12,213 bases of DNA, taken from DAOTTX01 sp034437515. Lineage in GTDB: Bacteria > Chloroflexota > Anaerolineae > Aggregatilineales > Phototrophicaceae. The first letter of the stretch is position 1, and every line of letters starts with the position of its first letter. The translations under genes and the position numbers were made by a program. Location: the NCBI GenBank assembly GCA_034437515.1, contig DAOTTX010000307.1, forward strand, positions 1 to 12,213, in the 5' to 3' direction. The notes under the pieces were generated by a model. That model did no database searches. It worked only from the letters and a program-made list of their open reading frames with translations, and had not been told where the DNA came from. Below, piece by piece: positions 7,341 through 12,213 of the stretch.

Positions 7341-8429
7341 TCAGGCTTCTAGTGCGGGTCGTTGTGGTTGTCGCTCCGATTTTTCGTCTTCTGCGGCTTC
7401 GATCTCCGCTTCGAGTTCGGCGGTGAACAGGCGCTTGCGATAGATGAACGCCACACACATCCCGACCAGGACACGGAACCACTTGTGGAAGAACCCTTGC
7501 ATCAAAGCGACCGCGCCGATGACCGCCGGAACGAGCAGTGGTTGTGTCGGTGCAACGATGGCGCTCAACATCGCCGCGTTGGAAATTTCCGTCACCCCGG
7601 CACCATTCGGAACAAAGCTCAAAGCACCGATCGCCGACGCGACACCGACGATAAACGCAGTCTGCATGAACAGCGTCCAGGTGATTTCCAGGCCGAAGCC
7701 CCATAGGATGAGCAAAAAGCCGCTGGTGCTACTCATATAGACACCCATGCCCATGATGGTGGTCGGGATGATGTGCTTGAGCTTGAAAATTTCCTGACTG
7801 CTCTCATAAAAATCGACCAGCGGCTCGTGGATGCGCTTCACGAGGGGTAATTTCGCCGCCAGGTCGAGAAAGAGGTAAGCCAACGGGCGGATCTGCACGA
7901 CGACCAGCCCAAAGCCGAGGATCGCGGCTGAGGTGAAGATAATGCCTCGGCTGATCTCCCGGTACGAACCAAGTTCCAGCCGATCCCCGGCGACGACCAG
8001 TGTGATCATAAGTGTGATGATAACCGCAAGGCCATCCACCACACGTTCTGCGATGACGATAGGCGCACTCTGCGCGACCGGTGTGCCCGTTTTCATCTTG
8101 AGAAAGACCGATTTGAGCAATTCTGCGATCTTACCAGGGCTGACGACCATCATAAATGTCGCCACGAAGATAATCACGCTATCCTTGATGCTAAGTTTGT
8201 CGCGGGCGTCGATCACACCGAGGTAGTAGTGCCACTCCAACCAGCGGAAGAACCCGGCGCTGATCTGCGTCAGGCACAGCACGGGCACCAGCCACAACGG
8301 GAAGTCTGCTATCGCGTTCCTGACGCCGCCTTCAAATTGCCCGCTGCTATCCATAAACAGCAGCAGCACGATATAAATTGCCAGCGCGATCCCCAGCCCC
8401 GCGATGATGCGATTACGGTACTTTCCCAT
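7341..8429 (-). CDS. Lysylphosphatidylglycerol synthase TM-region / UPF0104-family flippase-like membrane protein
   Basis: From ATG 8429 (GAGA upstream) the product has 362 residues. An in-frame GTG at 8462 would add 11 polar residues and is less likely. It is polytopic, with hydrophobic segments near residues 8-25, 44-62, 84-97, 122-147, 162-180, 220-245, 252-272, 283-310 and 317-330, and a charged cytoplasmic tail. Family hallmarks are visible: SPGKIAELLKSVFLK (97-111), AERVVDGL (127-134) and VPNGAGVTE (273-281). The family includes the membrane part of MprF, which flips aminoacyl-phosphatidylglycerol, and proteins found near polyprenyl-lipid glycan genes. No aminoacyl-transferase domain is attached here, so its lipid substrate cannot be named. 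It is the first gene of the minus-strand pair, 69 bases before the solute-binding gene, and diverges from the C39-like gene. Confidence 0.88.
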   Translation of the reverse strand: MGKYRNRIIAGLGIALAIYIVLLLFMDSSGQFEGGVRNAIADFPLWLVPVLCLTQISAGFFRWLEWHYYLGVIDARDKLSIKDSVIIFVATFMMVVSPGKIAELLKSVFLKMKTGTPVAQSAPIVIAERVVDGLAVIITLMITLVVAGDRLELGSYREISRGIIFTSAAILGFGLVVVQIRPLAYLFLDLAAKLPLVKRIHEPLVDFYESSQEIFKLKHIIPTTIMGMGVYMSSTSGFLLILWGFGLEITWTLFMQTAFIVGVASAIGALSFVPNGAGVTEISNAAMLSAIVAPTQPLLVPAVIGAVALMQGFFHKWFRVLVGMCVAFIYRKRLFTAELEAEIEAAEDEKSERQPQRPALEA

Positions 8430-8608
8430 AGAAATTGTCTCGTTTCGCTCAAAAGTCCGCACATTCTATCAGCGTCATTGTACACAAACTAGCCCGTTTG
8501 GACGGTAAAGATACGGCGTGCGTCAGGTGATCGTGGGAGAAATTGGGCTTATCAGATGGTGTAGATTGTGGCTATACTTAGCGCAAATCGTGTGTTGGAA
8601 GACAATAG
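8430..8608. other. Divergent intergenic region
   Basis: This 179-base gap lies between the starts of the minus-strand flippase-like gene and the plus-strand C39-like gene, so it should hold promoters for both. The plus-strand candidate is listed separately. On the minus strand TACAAT and TAGAAT resemble -10 boxes, but neither has a convincing -35 partner. I see no long palindrome or operator. Confidence 0.5.
8549..8578 (+). promoter_or_regulatory. Candidate promoter for the C39-like/murJ pair
   Basis: A -35-like TTATCA (8549-8554) and a -10-like TATACT (8573-8578) are separated by 18 bases. They match four and five positions of the sigma-70 consensus. Transcription would begin about 25 bases before ATG 8609, leaving room for the GGAAG ribosome site at 8597-8601. 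Confidence 0.45.
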
Positions 8609-10222
8609 ATGACAAATCTCGACGATACGCAACCAAAACGCCCGGCGAATTTCCCGCCGCAGCAAGAGAACTACGTTGACTATGATTATGACAACGGCAT
8701 CCCGGCACCGCCGCGCTTTTTGCTTTTCGGAATGATCGGACTTTTTATGCTGGGCATCATCGGTGTGCTTTCCGGCATCGTGGTGTTCCGTGAGGTGCTG
8801 AACCAGGGACAGCAGCAGCGGGTGGTCAATTCGTTTCCCTTTATGGAGGTGTTTCAAGAAACCGTCCCGACACCAGAAGGCGGGATCGTGCAGCGTGCAC
8901 GCGATGTCGATGAAAACGCCGCCAATGCGCTGTTAGATCTTTCCGTCGATGAGGGGGGAAACGCCGCGCCAGCAATGCCACCGCCAGCGGTTGAGATGAC
9001 CCCGGAGGTCACGGAAGAAGGGCCGACCGCGACACCACCCGCTACCGTCGAACCGACGCCGACCGTCGCCACACCGACCGTCGAACCGACTGAGGATGTT
9101 TCAGCGGCGGCAGTGCCACAAAACGCCGCACCGCCTGAACCGACTGAAGAAGTTTCAGCGGCGGCGGTGCCACAAAACGCCGCACCGCCTGAACCAACTG
9201 AAGAAGTTTCAGCAGCGGCGGTGCCACAAAACAACATCCCGCCGGAAGGGGCGTTCATCAACCCGGCACCGCAGACGGTGTCCTGGTCTACGCGGTCGTT
9301 TAACACCGGCTTCGTTGATTATCGCCAGACGTGGAACAACTGTGGTCCTGCCAGCATATCAATCGCATTGAGCTACTATGGCTGGCAGCGTGATATGGAA
9401 TTCGCCGAAAGTTACCTGAAGCCGAACAGCGACGACAAGAACGTCTCTCCACAGGAGATGGTTGATTTTGTTAACGAACGGTCGGAGATTGACGCGCTCT
9501 GGCGGATGGGAGGTACCCTCGACCTGTTGCGTGTCTTAATCGACAATGAGTTCCCGGTCGTTATCGAGCGTGGACAGCGGTTTGAGGGGACGGATTGGCT
9601 CGGTCATTACCAGACTGTCGTCGGTTACGATGACGATCAGCGTTTGTTTTTCGCCTATGATAGCTTTCTGGACTACAACGAGAACGGCGTCACGCAGACC
9701 TACGACGAGATCAGCCGTCACTGGCGTGAATTCAATTACATCTTCATCGTGCTCTACGAGCCGACCCGCGAGGATCGGCTGATGGAGCTGCTTGGTCCCT
9801 GGGCAGACCCTGCACAGGCGGCTGAGATCGCGTTTGAAACCGCACAGGAACAAGCCCTGCAAGATCAAACCGATCCGTTTGCGTTGCTGAATATGGGCAC
9901 ATCGCTCACCGCTGTCGGCGATCATAAACGCGCACAACATGCCTACGATTGGGCGATAAACAATGACCTGCCCTGGCGCATTTTCTGGTACCAGCACAGC
10001 ATCTACGAGACACTCTACGAGGTCGGGCGTTATGAAGACGTGCTGAGCTACACGGCGACCACGATCGAACTCAGCCAGGACAACGTCGAAGAAGCGCGTT
10101 ACTGGGAGGGGCGGGCACTCGCTGCGCTGGGTCGCACGCAGGAGGCACGCGCGTCCTTTAACCGAGCGATCAACTTCAACCAGTATTTTGACGCCGCGCG
10201 TGAAGCACTCGAGTCACTCTAA
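8609..10222 (+). CDS. Membrane-anchored C39-like papain-fold peptidase with C-terminal TPRs
   Basis: The 537-residue product starts at ATG 8609, seven bases after GGAAG. A polar N-terminus (1-36) precedes a single transmembrane helix (about 37-60), suggesting N-in, C-out topology. Residues 85-220 are a Pro/Ala/Thr/Glu-rich stalk with a threefold 18-residue repeat. The peptidase domain (about 225-385) has Gln240 and Cys245 in YRQTWNNCGPAS, His333 in GHYQTVVGYDDD and Asp351 in AYDSF, so a full Cys-His-Asp set with an oxyanion Gln appears intact. This pattern fits C39-like proteins. No ABC exporter domain is attached, unlike bacteriocin-processing C39 transporters. Residues about 423-530 form roughly three TPR-like helical hairpins, perhaps for partner binding. 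The TAA stop overlaps the murJ start (TAATG), so the two are probably translated together. The peptide substrate is unknown. Confidence 0.9.
   Translation: MTNLDDTQPKRPANFPPQQENYVDYDYDNGIPAPPRFLLFGMIGLFMLGIIGVLSGIVVFREVLNQGQQQRVVNSFPFMEVFQETVPTPEGGIVQRARDVDENAANALLDLSVDEGGNAAPAMPPPAVEMTPEVTEEGPTATPPATVEPTPTVATPTVEPTEDVSAAAVPQNAAPPEPTEEVSAAAVPQNAAPPEPTEEVSAAAVPQNNIPPEGAFINPAPQTVSWSTRSFNTGFVDYRQTWNNCGPASISIALSYYGWQRDMEFAESYLKPNSDDKNVSPQEMVDFVNERSEIDALWRMGGTLDLLRVLIDNEFPVVIERGQRFEGTDWLGHYQTVVGYDDDQRLFFAYDSFLDYNENGVTQTYDEISRHWREFNYIFIVLYEPTREDRLMELLGPWADPAQAAEIAFETAQEQALQDQTDPFALLNMGTSLTAVGDHKRAQHAYDWAINNDLPWRIFWYQHSIYETLYEVGRYEDVLSYTATTIELSQDNVEEARYWEGRALAALGRTQEARASFNRAINFNQYFDAAREALESL
9083..9244 (+). 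repeat. Three tandem 54-bp units coding an 18-residue stalk repeat
   Basis: Units at 9083-9136, 9137-9190 and 9191-9244 encode EPTEDVSAAAVPQNAAPP, EPTEEVSAAAVPQNAAPP and EPTEEVSAAAVPQNNIPP. The DNA of the first two differs at only a few bases, and the third diverges mainly in its last 12. The near-identity suggests recent in-frame duplication lengthening the stalk of the C39-like protein. Confidence 0.93.
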
Positions 10223-11949
10223 TGGAACAGCAAGCGCCCAACATACCAAACAACGCACCCGTCTCGGCGGATGCCAACCAGCGCACCAGAGACCTCGCCC
10301 GTTCCACGTTGGTGGTGATGGTGGCCTTTGGTGTGGCGAAGGTCATCAGCCTGGGGCAGACGGTCATCATCGCCGCGCAGGTCGGTTTGGGGTCGGAGTG
10401 GGACACATTCGTCACCGCCAACCGCATCCCCGAACTGATCTTTACGTTGATCGCCGGGGGTGCCCTCAGCCATGCCTTTATCCCGATCTTCGGCGGCTAC
10501 CTCGCCAAAGATGACCGGGGCGGTGCCTGGGGCCTCGCCAGTCATGTGATTAATACAATTTTCACAGCGACTTTCCTCGCCAGCATTGTGGCATTTTTCA
10601 TCGCGCCCTGGTTGGTGCAGAATGTAGTTGCACCGGGATTCAACGCCGATGAGATCACCCAAACCGTTGAGATTATGCGCATCCTGTTGGTGACCACGCT
10701 GATCTTTTCCGTAAGCGGCATTGTGATGGGCATCTTGCAGAGCCACAATCACTTTTTGCTGCCCGCGCTGGCACCGATCATGTTTGATCTGGGTATTCTG
10801 TTCGGGGTGATCTTCTTGTTGGGGCCGTTGGGCGTACACGGGATTGCGCTGGGAGCCGTCCTCGGTTCGGCGCTGCATCTGGGTATCCAGATACCCGGCT
10901 TGATCCGCTATAAAGCCCGTTGGAAGCCCGAACTCGGCTTGCGTGACCCAATGCTGTGGACGGTCATCCGGTTGATGCTGCCGCGTGTCGCCGGGCTGGG
11001 TGTGTTCAGCTTTAACTTTATCGTGATGAACAACATCGCATCACGGTTGGGCACCGGGTCGGTCAGTGCGTTGGATTGGGGTTGGCGCATCATGCAGATC
11101 CCGCAGACGTTGCTCGGCACAGCGATGGGTACGGTGATCTTCCCGACGCTTGCCGCGCTCAGCGAACTCGGCGACGGCGATGGCAAACGTGACGCATTGG
11201 CGGGGTCGCTCCGTTTCATTCTGGTGACCAGCATCCCGGCGGCGGTCGGGTTGGTGATGGTCGGACGTCCGGTCATCAGCTTGCTGGAGCGAGGCGCGTT
11301 CGATGCGTCGGCGTCGGCGTTGGTTTATAGCACCTTGCAGTTCTTCGCGCTTGGTTTGATCGTGCATTCCGCGTTGGAAATCATCGCTCGCGGCTTCTAT
11401 GCGGATAAAGACACGCTTACCCCGTTGTTTGCGGCATTGGGCGGCGCGGGGATCAATCTGGTGCTTTCACTGACGCTGACCGAGGTCGAACGGGTGGAGG
11501 CGCTGGCTTTGAGCAACATCACGTTAGAGCAACTCAGCGGCGTAGCACAATACATCTCTGCTGAACGTGGCAACGTCGGGATGCTGGCGTTAGCCAATTC
11601 GCTCGGCGTGATGTTCGAGGTCGGTGTGCTGTTGGTAATTTTGCGCAACCGCTGGGAGAGCATCAACGAAGATGTGCTGGCACGGACAGTCGCTAAGACA
11701 ACGGTCGCCAGTCTGGTGATGGCGGGTGCAATCGCACTGACGAAAGTCGTGCTGAGCACACTCGGTTTGACGGACGGCGGGTTGATCTTTAATGTCGGGC
11801 AGGTGGTCGTCGAAACGGGTGTAGGTGCGCTGGTGTTCTTGATCGTAGCGTATCTGCTCAAGTTGGAGGAACTGCAAATGCTGGTTGATATGGTCTTCCG
11901 GCGAGATCGCCTGACCGCACAAGAGATTGCCGTCAGTGGCACAGACTAA
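10222..11949 (+). CDS. murJ: MurJ/MviN-family lipid II flippase, divergent
   Basis: The 575-residue polytopic protein matches MurJ along its length: GSEWDTFVTANRIPELIF (58-74), GGALSHAFIPIFGGYL (79-94), the segment PRVAGLGVFSFNFIVMNNIASRLGTGSVSALDWGWRIMQIP split over 254-294, GTAMGTVIFPTL, and ARGFYADKDTLTP (389-401). MurJ moves the undecaprenyl-linked peptidoglycan precursor lipid II to the outer membrane face. By eye, Asp61 and Arg289 correspond to E. coli Asp39 and Arg270. Lys40, Gln46 and Phe74 occupy the positions of Arg18, Arg24 and Arg52. A hydrophilic insertion at about 421-450 lengthens one extracellular loop. The ATG overlaps the stop of the C39-like gene. The gene ends at TAA 11947-11949, with no clear terminator after it. 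Confidence 0.92.
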   Translation: MEQQAPNIPNNAPVSADANQRTRDLARSTLVVMVAFGVAKVISLGQTVIIAAQVGLGSEWDTFVTANRIPELIFTLIAGGALSHAFIPIFGGYLAKDDRGGAWGLASHVINTIFTATFLASIVAFFIAPWLVQNVVAPGFNADEITQTVEIMRILLVTTLIFSVSGIVMGILQSHNHFLLPALAPIMFDLGILFGVIFLLGPLGVHGIALGAVLGSALHLGIQIPGLIRYKARWKPELGLRDPMLWTVIRLMLPRVAGLGVFSFNFIVMNNIASRLGTGSVSALDWGWRIMQIPQTLLGTAMGTVIFPTLAALSELGDGDGKRDALAGSLRFILVTSIPAAVGLVMVGRPVISLLERGAFDASASALVYSTLQFFALGLIVHSALEIIARGFYADKDTLTPLFAALGGAGINLVLSLTLTEVERVEALALSNITLEQLSGVAQYISAERGNVGMLALANSLGVMFEVGVLLVILRNRWESINEDVLARTVAKTTVASLVMAGAIALTKVVLSTLGLTDGGLIFNVGQVVVETGVGALVFLIVAYLLKLEELQMLVDMVFRRDRLTAQEIAVSGTD

Positions 11950-12124
11950 AACTGCGGGGATGGTATCCTAACGTTGCTGACTCTAACGGATTCTGTGGTT
12001 TTGTCAGAAAAAAGGCGATAATGACTGAAAACTCATTAGGGTGTGGCTACTTTGTATTTTGCCGATTTGAGGGTAATCAGGTTCTTGGCAGCTTTAGGGG
12101 GGGAATCAGTTAATAATCGCCAAT
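11950..12124. other. AT-richer intergenic stretch between murJ and a probable transposase tail
   Basis: No open frame of note is present. It holds the imperfect inverted repeat listed separately and a seven-G run at 12097-12103. A CTGAC...GTCAG pair followed by A6 near 11980-12013 is too weak to call a terminator. If the edge gene is TnpB, one end of its transposon should lie in this stretch. Confidence 0.5.
12014..12121. repeat. Imperfect inverted repeat, 15-16-base arms
   Basis: The left arm GGCGATAATGACTGA (12014-12028) and the right arm TCAGTTAATAATCGCC (12106-12121) are nearly reverse complements, with one base inserted and two substituted. They are separated by 77 bases. The right arm ends three bases from the stop of the transposase-like tail. 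They could be remnants of mobile-element ends or the base of a folded RNA. Confidence 0.5.
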
Positions 12125-12213
12125 TTATACCCAATCTGGCGAGTTCAACACCGTTTTTCGCATTATTTCTGCGACATTCAAATCAGCACCAGTTTTTCTA
12201 AAACGTAAAGTAG
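12125..12213 (-). CDS. C-terminal tail of a probable IS200/IS605-type TnpB (OrfB) transposase, cut by the window edge
   Basis: Reading the minus strand from the right edge, a frame of 28 residues ends with TAA at 12125-12127. It contains FRKTGADLNVAEIM, which resembles the end of TnpB/OrfB proteins, where the last RuvC aspartate lies in a D-x-N-A-A-x-N-I motif just after the zinc finger. About 17 further residues follow. TnpB is an RNA-guided nuclease encoded by IS200/IS605-family elements. The upstream part, including the CxxC zinc finger, lies outside the window, so the call rests on one short motif. The local DNA is AT-richer than the neighbouring genes, consistent with an acquired element. 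Confidence 0.4.
   Translation of the reverse strand, partial: TLRFRKTGADLNVAEIMRKTVLNSPDWV

Noticed and set aside
8609..10222. A bacteriocin-processing C39 exporter.
   Set aside because: There is no ABC membrane or ATPase domain, and no double-Gly leader peptide gene in the window; the protein is a single-helix anchored peptidase with TPRs.
10219..10878. A 219-residue minus-strand frame inside murJ, rich in Gln, His and Arg.
   Set aside because: It is the antisense shadow of hydrophobic MurJ codons; the plus strand has clear family motifs.

Overview
The window looks like a chromosomal stretch from a Chloroflexota bacterium, probably of the class Anaerolineae. This is inferred from style, not from a marker gene. 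The signs are extracytoplasmic proteins with long Thr/Pro 'TPTPT' linkers, SH3b and CARDB modules on secreted proteins, Cys-lipoproteins with short lipoboxes, moderately high GC, and use of GTG and TTG starts. There is no rRNA, tRNA, CRISPR array or complete mobile element.

Layout: (a) 1-642 is AT-richer and holds no convincing gene. (b) 643-5007, plus strand, is a compact probable operon: a small lipoprotein, a membrane-anchored double-SH3b protein with a cytoplasmic zinc ribbon, a glutamate formimidoyltransferase (14-nt overlap with the previous gene), and an M23-type peptidase lipoprotein. (c) 5076-8429, minus strand, holds a flippase-like/LPG-synthase-TM family membrane protein and, downstream of it, a secreted solute-binding protein fused to SH3b and CARDB modules. 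A hairpin at 5039-5069 separates the convergent (b) and (c) units. (d) 8430-8608 is a divergent intergenic region with a plausible plus-strand promoter. (e) 8609-11949, plus strand, is a membrane-anchored C39-like peptidase with TPRs, joined by a TAATG overlap to a MurJ-family lipid II flippase. (f) 11950-12213 is AT-richer, with an imperfect inverted repeat and, at the edge on the minus strand, the tail of a probable IS200/IS605-type TnpB transposase.

The common theme is the cell envelope: peptidoglycan precursor flipping (MurJ), wall hydrolysis or binding (M23, SH3b), extracytoplasmic proteolysis (C39-like) and a second polytopic lipid-associated protein. The formimidoyltransferase is the metabolic outlier. 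I see no clear new defence or mobile system. The best leads are the MurJ that lacks arginines shown to be essential in E. coli, the SH3b-TM-zinc-ribbon protein, the solute-binding fusion, the Asp-to-Glu change in the M23 metal site, and the possible TnpB/omega-RNA end at the right edge.
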